Assembly: GCF_006151805.1 (NCBI RefSeq)
Contig: NZ_VDDA01000003.1
Span: 248,001-312,000 of the forward strand
Direction of reading: 5' to 3'
Length of the DNA stretch: 64,000 nt
Source of the DNA: Methylobacterium terricola
Lineage (GTDB): Bacteria > Pseudomonadota > Alphaproteobacteria > Rhizobiales > Beijerinckiaceae
Position 1 is the first letter of the stretch; every line of letters starts with the position of its first letter. Below, piece after piece: positions 21,085 through 30,666 of this stretch. A program made the position numbers and the translations under genes. The notes beneath the pieces were generated by a model. The model searched no databases. It was not told the origin of the DNA and saw only the letters and a list, made by a program, of their open reading frames with translations.

Positions 21085-21504
21085 ATGTTCAACATGTTCA
21101 AGTCGCAGACCTCGCTCGACCTGACGCCGCGGACCTGCCTCGCGGTCTCGCTGATCTACTGCATGGGCGCCGACGGCGAGATCGACCCGGAGGAGATCGG
21201 CCACCTGATGTCCGTGCTCGGCCGCAACGCGACGCGCCAGAGCCTCGATTCCGCCGTGCGCTACGTCCGCGCCACCCAGCCGGCCCAGTTCCTGACTGAC
21301 GCGGCGCCGCGCCTGCGCCCGGACCAGCGGCTCTGCATCATCCTCAACATGATCGACAGCGCCATGGCCGACGGCGAGGCGGAACCAGGCGAGCAGCAGC
21401 TCATCATGCAGTTCGCCCAGGCCTTCGGCCTGTCGGAGAACGACCTGACCCCGTACTTCAAGGCGCTGGTGGCGAAGAACGATCGGGCGGTGCTGGATCG
21501 GTGA
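21085..21504 (+). CDS. TerB-like domain protein
   Basis: A 139-residue cytoplasmic alpha-helical protein with two half-repeats carrying acidic loops: YCMGADGEIDPEEIGHLMSVLG and MIDSAMADGEAEPGEQQLIMQF. This pattern matches the TerB/tellurite-resistance-associated family (a metal-binding helical domain widely found outside tellurite operons). I start at ATG 21085, close to the conserved region; an in-frame ATG at 21028 would add 19 residues without family support. No other ter genes are nearby, so a role in tellurite resistance should not be assumed. Confidence 0.75.
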   Translation: MFNMFKSQTSLDLTPRTCLAVSLIYCMGADGEIDPEEIGHLMSVLGRNATRQSLDSAVRYVRATQPAQFLTDAAPRLRPDQRLCIILNMIDSAMADGEAEPGEQQLIMQFAQAFGLSENDLTPYFKALVAKNDRAVLDR

Positions 21505-21862
21505 GGGTGTCGGCGGGCGTGAACTGACCCGCCCGCTTCGGGAAACGGCGCCGACTCCCTCCTCTCCCCATGGGCGGGGGGAGGGTCGTGTCTCCGTTCA
21601 GGAGACGCGACGGGCGCAGGCGCAGCCGGAGCGAGGGGGGTGTTTCCGGAGGAGCCACACCCGGCGCCTCCCTTTCCCCTGCGCCCTGCGGGCTCCCCTG
21701 AGCCCCGTCGCAGCTCAGGCCTCTCCCCGCCCGCGGGGAGAGGACGAACCCGCCTCTCGTCTTTCCCGGGCAAGTCTTGCTTCCCCGGACAGTCTTGCTT
21801 TCCCGGACAGTCTTGCGCCCGCGGGGAGGAGAACGCGCACGAGATCGGGCCGGGACGCCCCC
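21505..21862. repeat. intergenic region with tandem 18-bp repeats
   Basis: Non-coding. At 21762-21816 there are three tandem units of 18-19 bp, each of the form TTTCCCGGACAGTCTTGC. Several GC-rich inverted repeats (CCCCGCCCGCGGGG near 21725-21738) resemble REP elements. The first part may hold the terminator of the TerB-like gene, but I see no clear T-run. Confidence 0.55.
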
Positions 21863-22828
21863 TCACACCACCGGGTTCACCAGCTCCTCCCCCCGCCGCA
21901 GCCGCCCGAGATTCTCGACGAGCAGGTCGATCACCCGGCCCTCGTAGAGGCTCGTCTCCCCGGCGCTGTGCGGCGTGACGATCACGTTTGGCATCCCCCA
22001 GAACGGCGCGTCGGCCGGCAGCGGCTCCTCGCGGAAGCAGTCGAGGCCGGCGCCGGCGATCCGGCCCTCCGTGAGGGCTCGCGCCAGGGCGTCCTGGTCG
22101 ACCACCCGGCCGCGGGCGACGTTGATCAGCAGCGCCCCCGGCCGCATCGCCGCGAGCGCCGCCGCGTCGATCAGCCCCTCCGTCTCCGGCGTCAGCGGAC
22201 AGGCGAGCGCCACCACGTCGGCTTGGCCCAAGGCCTCGTGCAGCCGGTCGGGGGAGAACACCGCCTCGACCGGGTCGCCGGGCTCCAGCGGGCGCCGCCG
22301 CAGGCCGATCACCCGCATGTCGAAGGCCTGGCCCAGCCGGGCGATGCGGGTGCCGATGCGCCCGAGACCGATCACCAGCAGCGTCCGCCCGCCCAGCTCC
22401 TGCTCCCGCGCCGCCGGGTCGGCGATCATCGGCCGCCAGGTCGCGGCGGCCTGGTGGCGCAGGGCCTGCGGCAGGTGGCGGGTGAGGCCGAGCATCAGCG
22501 CCAGGGCATGCTCGGCCACGGCGCGCTCGTTGCCGCCCTGCGCGCTGGCGAGCCGGATGCCGCGCTCGCGCAACGCGTCCTTCGGGAACTGGTCGGTGCC
22601 GGCGCTGACCGACTGGATGAAACGCAGGCGCGGCGCCCGTTCCAGCAGGGCATGGCGCCAGAGCCCCGAGACCACCAGCACCTCGGCCTCGGCGACCGCG
22701 CCTTCCAGCGCCGCGAGGTCGCGCACCTCGACGAAGGGCTGGCCCACGCCCTTCGCCGCACAGGCGTCGCCGAGGCGGTAGGCGGCGTGGGCGAGGACGA
22801 TGGGACCGGAGAGGGGCGGGGCAGTCAT
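21863..22828 (-). CDS. D-2-hydroxyacid dehydrogenase
   Basis: A 321-residue NAD(P)-dependent dehydrogenase of the D-isomer 2-hydroxyacid family. The Rossmann motif LVIGLGRIGTRIARL lies near residue 155. The catalytic Arg/Glu/His are seen in NVARGRVVDQDAL, GLDCFREEPLP and VIVTPHSAGET. It interconverts a 2-oxoacid and a D-2-hydroxyacid; the substrate (glyoxylate, hydroxypyruvate or other) is not clear from sequence. It stands alone, downstream of a repeat-rich intergenic region. Confidence 0.9.
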   Translation of the reverse strand: MTAPPLSGPIVLAHAAYRLGDACAAKGVGQPFVEVRDLAALEGAVAEAEVLVVSGLWRHALLERAPRLRFIQSVSAGTDQFPKDALRERGIRLASAQGGNERAVAEHALALMLGLTRHLPQALRHQAAATWRPMIADPAAREQELGGRTLLVIGLGRIGTRIARLGQAFDMRVIGLRRRPLEPGDPVEAVFSPDRLHEALGQADVVALACPLTPETEGLIDAAALAAMRPGALLINVARGRVVDQDALARALTEGRIAGAGLDCFREEPLPADAPFWGMPNVIVTPHSAGETSLYEGRVIDLLVENLGRLRRGEELVNPVV

Positions 22829-23013
22829 CGGCGGGCGGCTCCGGGGCTTGCGGAAGCGGGGCCGCTTGAGTTCACACCGAGGTCAGGCCGGTGGCAAGCC
22901 ATCATGCCCTGACACCCCATAAACGGAAGCCCGCCCCCGCTTGCGCAGGGACGGGCTTCGCCGGCTCGCGAGAGACGGGGTCCCGAACGGGGCGGAACGG
23001 GACCCCTGCTCGA

Positions 23014-23283
23014 TCAGCGGCCGTAGACGTAAGGCGCGGTCGGGGCGTAGCCCGGGGGCACCTCGCGGACCATCATGCCGCGCGAGTCGCGCGGGTAGAC
23101 GACGACGCTGCCGGTGCTGTCGACGGCCGGAGCGCCGCCCGGGGCGCCATAGGCGCGCTCCGCCCCAGCCAGCGGGCCGCCGGCCTGCGAACCCGAGCGG
23201 TTGTAGGGCGAGCCGCCCTGGGCGAAGGCGGGCGCGGCAGCGACGGTCAGCAGGGCTGCGGCGAGGGCAAGGCGAGTCTTCAT
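23014..23283 (-). CDS. small exported protein of unknown function
   Basis: An 89-residue protein. MKTRLALAAALLTVAAAPA followed by FAQ is a textbook Sec signal peptide, leaving a mature part of about 67 residues rich in Gly, Pro, Ser and Tyr (RDSRGMMVREVPPGYAPTAP). No cysteine or domain motif is visible. It is divergent from the aldehyde oxidoreductase operon across 173 bp. Short low-complexity exported proteins of this kind are common in Methylobacterium-like genomes. Confidence 0.7.
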   Translation of the reverse strand: MKTRLALAAALLTVAAAPAFAQGGSPYNRSGSQAGGPLAGAERAYGAPGGAPAVDSTGSVVVYPRDSRGMMVREVPPGYAPTAPYVYGR

Positions 23284-23456
23284 CACGGTACCTATGAGTT
23301 CGGGGGGACCGCTGAGCGGTTTCGTAGCGTCAATCGCTGTGCCGGCGAAAGGTTCGCCTTGACATGTGCGCTGCCGCACGTGGCCGCACGTCGCCGCACC
23401 TGGGCGCTCCGGGAGGCTGGATTAGTTTGGACATGGTCTAGCCTGGAGGAAGCCGC

Positions 23457-23975
23457 ATGAGCGTCGACATCGTCCTGACGGTGAACGGCACGAGGCGCAC
23501 GATTCCGATTCCGGACCCGCGCATCACCCTGCTCGACCTCCTGCGCGAGGGTCTGCACCTCACCGGCGCCAAGAAGGGCTGCGACCGCGGCCAGTGCGGC
23601 GCCTGCACGGTGCTGGTCGACGGCCGGCGCATCAATGCGTGCCTGGCACTGGCGATCAGCCTCGACGGTGCCGAGGTTCTCACCATCGAAGGCCTGGCCG
23701 AGGGCGACCGCCTGCATCCGGTGCAGGAGGCGTTCATCGCCCATGACGGGTTCCAGTGCGGCTTCTGCACCCCGGGCCAGATCATGAGCGCCGTCGGGCT
23801 GATCCGCGAGGCCCAGGCCGGCCTCGATCCCGAACGGGTGCGCGAGGCGATGAGCGGCAACCTGTGCCGCTGCGGCGCCTATGCCGGCATCACCGAAGCG
23901 GTGCTGGAGGCGCAGGGCGCCATGAACCAGCACCAGAAACAAGGTCCCGCGACCCGGCAGGGAGAGGCGGCATGA
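23457..23975 (+). CDS. paoA: PaoA-type [2Fe-2S] subunit of aldehyde/xanthine oxidoreductase
   Basis: A 172-residue iron-sulfur subunit. The plant-ferredoxin-like cluster is bound by [16 protein letters not shown] plus the Cys in INACL. The second [2Fe-2S] cluster is bound by [10 protein letters not shown] and NLCRCGAY. It passes electrons from the molybdenum centre to the FAD subunit. Unlike E. coli PaoA it has no Tat signal, so the complex is probably cytoplasmic. It overlaps the next gene (ATGA). Confidence 0.92.
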   Translation: MSVDIVLTVNGTRRTIPIPDPRITLLDLLREGLHLTGAKKGCDRGQCGACTVLVDGRRINACLALAISLDGAEVLTIEGLAEGDRLHPVQEAFIAHDGFQCGFCTPGQIMSAVGLIREAQAGLDPERVREAMSGNLCRCGAYAGITEAVLEAQGAMNQHQKQGPATRQGEAA

Positions 23976-25027
23976 TCCCGTTCGAATATCTCCGCGCCAC
24001 CGACCTCGCCGGGGCGGTCGCGGCGGGGGCGGCGCCCGGTGCCGCCTATCTCGCCGCCGGCACCAACCTCCTCGACCTGATGAAGGGCGGCGTCAGCCGT
24101 CCGGCCCGCCTCGTCGACATCACCCGCCTGCCCGGCCTCGCCGCTGTCGAGCGGCGGGACGACGGCAGCTTGCGCATCGGCGCGCTCGCCCGCAACAGCG
24201 ACCTCGCCCACGATCCCGCTTTCGCCAGGGCGTATCCGGCCGTGGCCGAGGCCCTGCTGTCGGGCGCCTCGGCGCAGCTGCGCAACGCCGCGACGGCCGC
24301 CGGCAACGTGATGCAGCGTACCCGCTGCCCCTACTTCACCGACACCGCCAGCGCCTGCAACAAGCGCGAGCCCGGCAGCGGCTGCGACGCCATCGGCGGC
24401 GAGACCCGGCTGCATGCGATTCTCGGCTGGAGCGAGGCCTGCATCGCCACCCACCCGTCGGATTTCTGCGTGCCGCTGGTGGCCTTGGATGCGGGCGTCG
24501 AGATCGCGGGTCCCGCCGGCACCCGCAGCATCGCGCTCGAAGCCTTCCACCGCCTGCCCGGCGACGCGCCGGAGCGCGAGACGGTGCTGGAGCCGGGCGA
24601 GCTGATCACCGCCCTGGTGCTGCCGCCGGAGGCCGCGGGTTTCGCCGGCCACAGCCGCTACCTCAAGGTCCGCGACCGCACCTCCTACGCCTTCGCGGTG
24701 GTCTCGGCCGCGGCGGGTCTGCGGCTCGAGGGCGGGCGCATCGCCGAGGCGCGGCTGGCGCTCGGCGGCGTCGCCCTGAAACCCTGGCGGGCGCGGGAGG
24801 CGGAAGCGGTCCTTGCCGGCCGCGCGCCCGACGAGGCGGCCTTCCGGGCGGCGGCCGATGCCGCCCTCGCGGGGGCCAAGCCCTCCGGCGACAACGCCTT
24901 CAAGATCGAGCTTGCCCGGCGTCTCGTGGTGCGGGCGCTCCAGCGCGCCGCTGCCGGCACGCCGGAGCGACTGCCGGCGCTGCCGGGCTCCGTCCTCGCC
25001 CCCGCCCCGGAGGCCGCTCATGTCTAA
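23972..25027 (+). CDS. paoB: PaoB-type FAD-binding subunit
   Basis: A 351-residue FAD subunit of the xanthine dehydrogenase family. [15 protein letters not shown] FAD-binding sequence (seen as [13 protein letters not shown] near residue 28) is followed by an insertion with four cysteines, [20 protein letters not shown] and CDAIGG. In PaoB this insertion binds an extra [4Fe-4S] cluster. That insertion separates it from ordinary xanthine dehydrogenase and supports a PaoABC-type aldehyde oxidoreductase. It overlaps both neighbours by a few bases. Confidence 0.92.
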   Translation: MIPFEYLRATDLAGAVAAGAAPGAAYLAAGTNLLDLMKGGVSRPARLVDITRLPGLAAVERRDDGSLRIGALARNSDLAHDPAFARAYPAVAEALLSGASAQLRNAATAAGNVMQRTRCPYFTDTASACNKREPGSGCDAIGGETRLHAILGWSEACIATHPSDFCVPLVALDAGVEIAGPAGTRSIALEAFHRLPGDAPERETVLEPGELITALVLPPEAAGFAGHSRYLKVRDRTSYAFAVVSAAAGLRLEGGRIAEARLALGGVALKPWRAREAEAVLAGRAPDEAAFRAAADAALAGAKPSGDNAFKIELARRLVVRALQRAAAGTPERLPALPGSVLAPAPEAAHV

Positions 25028-27272
25028 CCGTGCCTTGCCCGAGACCGCTCCCCGCCAGACCCGCCACGGCTCCAATCTCGGCCAGCCGCTCACCCGCCGG
25101 GACGGGATCCTGAAGGTGACCGGCGGCGCCCGTTATGCCGCCGACCATCACCCGCCCGGACTGCTCTACGCCGTGATGGCGGTGAGCCGCATCGCCCGCG
25201 GCCGGGTCACCCGCCTCGACGTCGCGGCGGCGAAGAGCCATCCCGGCGTCGTCGCCGTGATGACGCCGGACAACAAGCCGGCGCTGGCCCAGCACCCGGA
25301 CGAGAAGCATGACGGCTTCACCTTCCGGCTCGACCTCCTGCAGGACGACCGGGTGCGCTACGCCAACCAGCCGGTCGCGGTGGTGATCGCCGAGACGCTG
25401 GAGGCCGCGACCGAGGGGGCGGCCCTGCTGAACCCCACCTACGAGGAAGAGGCGCCGGCCGTCGGGCTCGATGCGGCCGAGCCCTTCACCCCGCCGGCGA
25501 TCGGCGTCGGCGATCCGGCCGACCTGGAGACGGGCGACGTCGCAGCCGGCCTCGCCGCGGCGGCGCGCCGGATCGAGGCGACCTACGAGACCCCGGCGCA
25601 GTATCACAACGCCATGGAGCCGCACGCGGTCGTGGCGACCTGGGACGGCGATCAGCTCGACCTCGACATGCCCTCGCAGGGGCTGGCGATGGCGCAGGGC
25701 CGCATCGCCGGCCTGTTCGGCATCGCTCCGTCGGACATCCACATCCGCAGCCCGTTCCTCGGCGGCGGCTTCGGCTCGAAGGGGATGATCGCCGGTCCCC
25801 AGGTGCTCGGCATCATGGCGGCCCGCCTCGTCGGCCGGCCGGTGAAGCTCGTCATGACCCGGCCGCAGATGTTCGGCCCGGTCGGCCACCGCGCCCCGAC
25901 CCGCCAGACCCTGCGCCTCGGCGCGGGCGAGGACGGCGCTCTCACCGCCCTCGACCACGAGACGCTGACGGCGACGAGCACCTTCGACGACTTCATCGAG
26001 CCGAGCGGCGGCGTCTCGCACACGCTCTACGCCGCGCCGGCCTTGGCCACCCGGCACCGGGCGGTGCGGCTCGATACCGGCACGCCGCTCTTCATGCGGG
26101 CGCCCGGCGAGGCCTCGGGCAGCGCGGCGCTCGAGGGCGCGATCGACGAGATGGCCGAGGCCTGCGGCATGGACCCGCTGGACTTCCGCCTGCGCAACTA
26201 CGCCGAGACCGAGCCGGCCTCCGGCAAGCCGTTCTCCTCGAAGGCCCTGCGCGCGTGCTACGCGCAGGGCGCCAAGGCATTCGGCTGGGAGGGACGCCCG
26301 CTCGCGCCGCGGCAGATGCGCAATGCCGACGGGCTTTTGGTCGGCTGGGGCGTCGGCACCGCGACCTTCCCGGCCCTGATGTTCCAGGCCGAGGCGCGGG
26401 CGGTGCTGAAGGCCTCCGGCGAGGCGGCGGTCGCGATCGGCGCCATCGACATGGGGCAGGGCGCCTGGACCGCGCTCGCCCAGATCGCCGCCGAGGAACT
26501 CGGCCTCGACATCGACGCGATCGACTTCCGCATCGGCACCTCGGACCTGCCGAATGGCGGCATCGCCGGTGGCTCGGCCCATACCGCCACCGCCGGCACG
26601 GCGATCAAGGGGGCGGCCGCCGACGCGATCGCGCAACTGGCGGCGCTGGCGACGCAGGATTCCCGCTCAGCCCTCTACGGCGCCGGCAATGCCGGGGTGA
26701 TCGCCCGCGGCGGGCGCCTGGTGCGGCGCGACGACGAGACCCGGTCCGAGGCCTTCGCCGAGATCCTGGAGAGGGCCGGCCGCGAGTCGGTCGAGGGCAA
26801 GGGGGCGGCCGGGCCGGACGCGGCGCGGGACTCTTACGCCATGCACGCCCATGGCGCGGTCTTCGCCGAGGTGACGGTCGATCCCGATCTCGGCCAGATC
26901 CGGGCGACCCGCCTCGTCGGCGCCTTCGCGGCCGGACGGATCATCAACCCGCGGCTGGTGCGCAGCCAGTATTACGGCGGGATGATCTGGGGCGTCTCCT
27001 TCGCCCTGCACGAGCAGGCGGTGATGGACCCGCGCTCCGGCCGGCCGATGAACGCCAACCTCGCCGAGTACCACGTGCCGGTGAACGCCGACGTGCCCTC
27101 CCTGGAGGCGATCCTGGTCGAGGAGGAGGACCCGCACGTCAACCCGCTCGGCATCAAGGGGGTGGGCGAGATCGGCGTGACCGGGAGCGCCGGGGCGATC
27201 GTGAATGCGATCTGGCACGCGACCGGCAAGCGGGTGCGCACGTTGCCGGTGACGTTGGACAAGGTGCTGTAG
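25020..27272 (+). CDS. paoC: PaoC-type molybdenum-cofactor subunit
   Basis: A 750-residue catalytic subunit. MoCo-binding stretches include [13 protein letters not shown] near residue 247, [20 protein letters not shown] near 360, [14 protein letters not shown] near 475 and the C-terminal [17 protein letters not shown], which carries the base-catalyst Glu. It oxidises aldehydes, probably broad-range aromatic ones by analogy with PaoC. A dedicated maturation factor (PaoD/XdhC) is not next to the operon. A hairpin with a T-run follows at 27456-27484. Confidence 0.93.
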   Translation: MSNRALPETAPRQTRHGSNLGQPLTRRDGILKVTGGARYAADHHPPGLLYAVMAVSRIARGRVTRLDVAAAKSHPGVVAVMTPDNKPALAQHPDEKHDGFTFRLDLLQDDRVRYANQPVAVVIAETLEAATEGAALLNPTYEEEAPAVGLDAAEPFTPPAIGVGDPADLETGDVAAGLAAAARRIEATYETPAQYHNAMEPHAVVATWDGDQLDLDMPSQGLAMAQGRIAGLFGIAPSDIHIRSPFLGGGFGSKGMIAGPQVLGIMAARLVGRPVKLVMTRPQMFGPVGHRAPTRQTLRLGAGEDGALTALDHETLTATSTFDDFIEPSGGVSHTLYAAPALATRHRAVRLDTGTPLFMRAPGEASGSAALEGAIDEMAEACGMDPLDFRLRNYAETEPASGKPFSSKALRACYAQGAKAFGWEGRPLAPRQMRNADGLLVGWGVGTATFPALMFQAEARAVLKASGEAAVAIGAIDMGQGAWTALAQIAAEELGLDIDAIDFRIGTSDLPNGGIAGGSAHTATAGTAIKGAAADAIAQLAALATQDSRSALYGAGNAGVIARGGRLVRRDDETRSEAFAEILERAGRESVEGKGAAGPDAARDSYAMHAHGAVFAEVTVDPDLGQIRATRLVGAFAAGRIINPRLVRSQYYGGMIWGVSFALHEQAVMDPRSGRPMNANLAEYHVPVNADVPSLEAILVEEEDPHVNPLGIKGVGEIGVTGSAGAIVNAIWHATGKRVRTLPVTLDKVL

Positions 27273-27282
27273 GAAGAAGCAC

Positions 27283-27511
27283 GCTGGCCTGAACCCTCCC
27301 CCCTCGGCGGGGGAGGGGGCCCCGCGGCGAGTGCGAAGCACTCGTGCCGGGGCGGGAGAGGGGACGACGCTTCCGAACAAGGCGGCACCGTTCTGAAGGG
27401 CGCATTCTGGACGAGCGTCGCGCTGCCCCTCTCCCGGCCTGCTCCGCAGGCCACCCTCCCCCGCAGAGGGGGGAGAGGTTTTTTCCCGCGCGTCGGTCTT
27501 CGAGAGGGGGC
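27283..27511. repeat. intergenic inverted repeats and probable terminator after paoC
   Basis: Several hairpins are packed between two convergent genes: GAGTGC/GCACTC at 27329-27343, GGGAGAGGGG against CCCCTCTCCC further out, and a stem 27456-27462/27469-27475 followed by six T at 27479-27484. The last looks like a rho-independent terminator for the pao operon. The rest resembles the REP-like elements seen elsewhere in the window. Confidence 0.55.
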
Positions 27512-29485
27512 TTACGCCCCCACCTTCCCCCCACCCCGCTTCGTGATCGCCACCACGGCCGGGCGCGGCGGCAGGGCGGGGTCGAAGTCGGGCCAGCGGG
27601 TCGCCGGGTTCTCGAAGGTCGCCGGCGTCGCGGTCGGATCCTCCTCGTCGGCCTCCCCGGGATGCTGCACGGCGACGAAGAAGGTGGTGTCGTCGGGGGT
27701 GAAGTAGGGGCCGCACATCTCGGCCCCCAGCGGCACCTGGAAGAAGTGCTTGGCCGTGCCGCGGCCGGGCCCCTGCGTCTCCATCGCCCAGATGCCGTCG
27801 GCACGGCCGGTTCTGCTGGGGGAGTTGCCGTCGGTCGCGACCCAGAGGCGGCCCTGGCCGTCGACGGCGCAATTGTCCGGCATGCCGAACCAGCCGTCCT
27901 TCGTCGTCGCCGACGAGAAGGTGGCGCCGACCGCCGCGATCGCGGGATCGCCGCAGCGCACCAGCACCTCCCAGGCGAAATCCTTGGCGGCGAAGTCGCC
28001 GCCCTCGGGCGAGAGCTCGACGATGTGGCCGAAGCGGTTGTCCGGCCGCGGGTTGGCGGCGTCGACCTGGTCGGCCTTGCGGCGCCCGTTGTTGGTCAGC
28101 ATGACGTAGACCTTGCCGGTCTTCGGGTTGGCCTCGACGTCCTCCGGCCGGTCCATCTTGGTGGCGCCGAGGAGATCGGCGGCCCGGCGGGTCTCGATCA
28201 GCACGTCGGCCTGGTCGCGAAAGCCGTTCTCCGGCGTCAGCGGGCCCTGCCCGAACACGACCGGCAGCCAGGTGCCGCGCCCGTCGGCGTCGAACCGGGC
28301 GACCGACAAGGTGCCGGAATCGAGGATGTCGCGGTTCGCCGCCTTGTACTGCCTATTCACCGCATCCCGGGTGACGAAGCGGTAGACGTAGTCGAAGCGC
28401 TCGTCGTCACCCTGGAACACGACGTAGCGGCCGTCACGGGCCATCGCGCCCGCCGCGCCCTCGTGCTTGAAGCGGCCCATCGCGGTGCGCTTCACCGGCA
28501 CGCTCGTCGGGTCGAACGGGTCGATCTCGACCACCCAGCCGAAGCGGTTCGGCTCGTTCGGCTCCTTGGCCAGATCGAAGCGCGCGTGGAAGCGGGCCCA
28601 GCCGTAGAGGTTGCCCGGCATGCCGAGGCGCTTGTGGTTCTTCGCTTCCGCCGAGCCCTCAGGCAGGCGGCCCTGGAAGTAGTAGTTGATGTTCTCCTCA
28701 CAGGTCAGCCACGTGCCCCAGGGCGTGACGCCGCCGGCGCAGTTGTTGAGCATGCCGAGCACCGTCCGGCCCTCCGGGTCGGCGCTGGTGCGCAGGCGGT
28801 CCGAGCCGGCGGCGGGGCCGGCGAGCCGCATCGGGGTCGTGGCGGTGATGCGGCGGGCGAAGGCCGACTCCGGTACCACGCGCCAGCGCCCGCCCTCACG
28901 CTCGACCTCGATCACCGAGCCGCCATGGGCCGCCATCTCGATGTCGACGAGGTCGCGGCTCATGCCGGCGAAGGCGGCCTTGCCGTCCTGCCGGCCGAGG
29001 CCGGGGAACATCAGCTCCTCGTTCGTGTATTCGTGGTTGACGACGAGGAGGCCGTGGCCGGCCGGATCGCTCGCGCCCGGCAGCGGGAAGAACCCGAGGA
29101 AGTCGTTGTTGTAGCCGAATTGCTGCGCCTGCGCGGCCGGCGTCTGCCTGTGCGGGTCGAAGGCCGGGGCGCCGGGCAGGACCGGATCGCCCCAGCGGAT
29201 CAGCACCTCGGCGGCGTGGCCCTCGGCGACGTGGTGTCGCTCGTCGGCGCCGGCCGGCAGCTCGGGGAACGGGAAGGTCTCAGGCGGGGGCTCCGCCGCC
29301 GCGACGGCCCGGGGCGCCAGGGTCGCCGAGATCGCCAGGCCCCCGGCCAGACCTCCGCGCAGGATCTCGCGCCGGTCGAACCGCTGGGCCACGACCTCGC
29401 CGAGGGTCGGGTTCGAGCTCGGATTCGAGCCGGCATCCTCGGCCGCCTCGGCCTGCTGCGATCGGTTCAGCGACGGCTGTGTCAT
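27512..29485 (-). CDS. PhoX-family alkaline phosphatase
   Basis: A 657-residue exported phosphatase. A Tat signal is visible at about 37-60 (DRREILRGGLAGGLAISATL), which fits PhoX enzymes because they fold with Ca and Fe cofactors before export. Family motifs are NNDFLGFFPLPG, LLVVNHEYTNEEL, GGVTPWGTWLTCEEN and RPEDVEANPKTGKVYVMLTN. It releases phosphate from phosphomonoesters in the periplasm. PhoX genes are often controlled by PhoB; I did not find an unambiguous Pho box upstream. Confidence 0.92.
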   Translation of the reverse strand: MTQPSLNRSQQAEAAEDAGSNPSSNPTLGEVVAQRFDRREILRGGLAGGLAISATLAPRAVAAAEPPPETFPFPELPAGADERHHVAEGHAAEVLIRWGDPVLPGAPAFDPHRQTPAAQAQQFGYNNDFLGFFPLPGASDPAGHGLLVVNHEYTNEELMFPGLGRQDGKAAFAGMSRDLVDIEMAAHGGSVIEVEREGGRWRVVPESAFARRITATTPMRLAGPAAGSDRLRTSADPEGRTVLGMLNNCAGGVTPWGTWLTCEENINYYFQGRLPEGSAEAKNHKRLGMPGNLYGWARFHARFDLAKEPNEPNRFGWVVEIDPFDPTSVPVKRTAMGRFKHEGAAGAMARDGRYVVFQGDDERFDYVYRFVTRDAVNRQYKAANRDILDSGTLSVARFDADGRGTWLPVVFGQGPLTPENGFRDQADVLIETRRAADLLGATKMDRPEDVEANPKTGKVYVMLTNNGRRKADQVDAANPRPDNRFGHIVELSPEGGDFAAKDFAWEVLVRCGDPAIAAVGATFSSATTKDGWFGMPDNCAVDGQGRLWVATDGNSPSRTGRADGIWAMETQGPGRGTAKHFFQVPLGAEMCGPYFTPDDTTFFVAVQHPGEADEEDPTATPATFENPATRWPDFDPALPPRPAVVAITKRGGGKVGA

Positions 29486-29559
29486 CGGGTCCCCTCGATG
29501 CTCCCGGTGTGGCGATAAACCGGCAGCTTACCTTGGGGACCATGGCGGCGGGATGACGG

Positions 29560-29808
29560 TCAGCGCCGGGTCCGCGGCCGGGCCGGAACGGCGCGCAGCG
29601 AGCCGGTCGTCTCCGGCGCGAAAAACGGTGCCGGGCGGTCGAGCGGGCGGGCCTCGGCGGGGGAGCGGCTCGTGGCATAGGGGTTGGTGACGTAGCTGCT
29701 CATGAAGGCGCCGCCGGCCGGCTCGCGGTCGCCGCCATTGGCGTGGGCGGCGGAGAGGGGCAGGACGGCGAGGGCGGCCGCGACGGCGGCTCTGGCGAGA
29801 GGGGACAT
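29560..29808 (-). CDS. small exported protein of unknown function
   Basis: An 82-residue protein. The start ATG 29808 is 8 bases after GGAGG, a good ribosome site. MSPLARAAVAAALAVLPLSA followed by AHA is a signal peptide. The mature part (about 60 residues) contains FMSSYVTNPYATS and FAPETTGSLRAVP and is rich in Pro and Arg; the ETTGSL phrase recurs in small periplasmic proteins of this bacterial group. It lies just upstream of phoX on the same strand, 74 bp apart, but co-function is unknown. Confidence 0.65.
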   Translation of the reverse strand: MSPLARAAVAAALAVLPLSAAHANGGDREPAGGAFMSSYVTNPYATSRSPAEARPLDRPAPFFAPETTGSLRAVPARPRTRR

Positions 29809-29963
29809 GGTTCGAACCTCCAGCCGCATCCGATCCGGCGTCTCACGCGGGCGCGGCGGCATCGAGCGGCATGGAGGGGATATGGGGCCGGGCGGTCCGG
29901 AACCCTGTGCGCGGGCGCACCTGCCGCCCCCGCGCTCCCGTCGCGCCGGACCTGCGCCAAGCC

Positions 29964-30287
29964 TCACGGCAGCAGGTGCGCGTCCAGCCAGGGCCGGGGG
30001 AGCGGGGCCGGCAGGTGGCCGGCGATCCAGTCGGTCCCGGCATCCGGCGTGTCGAAGAGCGGAGGGCGGGCAAGGCCCTCGCAGGGGCCGTAGGTCTCCG
30101 TCACGCACCACTTGTGCCGGTGCTCCGGCGCGTGCGGCGTCCCCGGCTCCAGGCGGACCAGCACCGAGACGAGCTCGTCACCGAGGTAGATCAGGCAGCC
30201 ATCCTGCTCCGCCCCGCCACGATTCACCTGAACGTGGCGCTGGGTCAGTCTGTCCGCCGGTATCGTCTGGGTGCGCAGCCCGAACAT
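29964..30287 (-). CDS. conserved hypothetical protein
   Basis: A 107-residue soluble protein starting MFGLRTQTIPADRLTQRHVQ. It has no signal peptide or membrane segment. The middle (DGCLIYLGDELVSVLVRLEP) alternates hydrophobic and charged residues as in a beta sheet, and HRHKWCVTETYGPCEG contains two cysteines. I do not recognise the family. The codon usage and clean start make it a likely real gene. Confidence 0.6.
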   Translation of the reverse strand: MFGLRTQTIPADRLTQRHVQVNRGGAEQDGCLIYLGDELVSVLVRLEPGTPHAPEHRHKWCVTETYGPCEGLARPPLFDTPDAGTDWIAGHLPAPLPRPWLDAHLLP

Positions 30288-30666
30288 CGTGCTCCTCGTG
30301 GGTCGTCTTCATGGTCTAACGCGCAAGGTTTAAAGAGCGTTGAAATGCGACCGAACAATTCGACGGAGTGCCGGGCATTCCTGTTATGCTTCGTGTTTCC
30401 CCGTGCGGGCGAGATCTTTCCGCCAGATTATGCAACCTGAAATTGGTTAAACAACCGTAAATAGCGGTGACTTGATTGATCGTGACAGGTTTCCTCCGCG
30501 TGCTCAAGACTGGGTGCCCGCGAGCTTGACTGTCGGACGTGGCGCAGCATGGCTCGCCGTTCCCGCCACGACTGGCCGCGCGGATCCCTGGACGGGGAGG
30601 CGGGCCCGCCAAAACCTGCTAAACATCCGCCCGGGCACCGGAATGCCGGGCCGGCGGGAGGGGCGG
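30288..30666. other. intergenic region before the decarboxylase gene
   Basis: 379 bp between divergent genes. The part 30325-30480 is noticeably AT-richer than its surroundings and is the likely promoter region for both directions. I see no defined operator, repeat or RNA. Confidence 0.4.
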
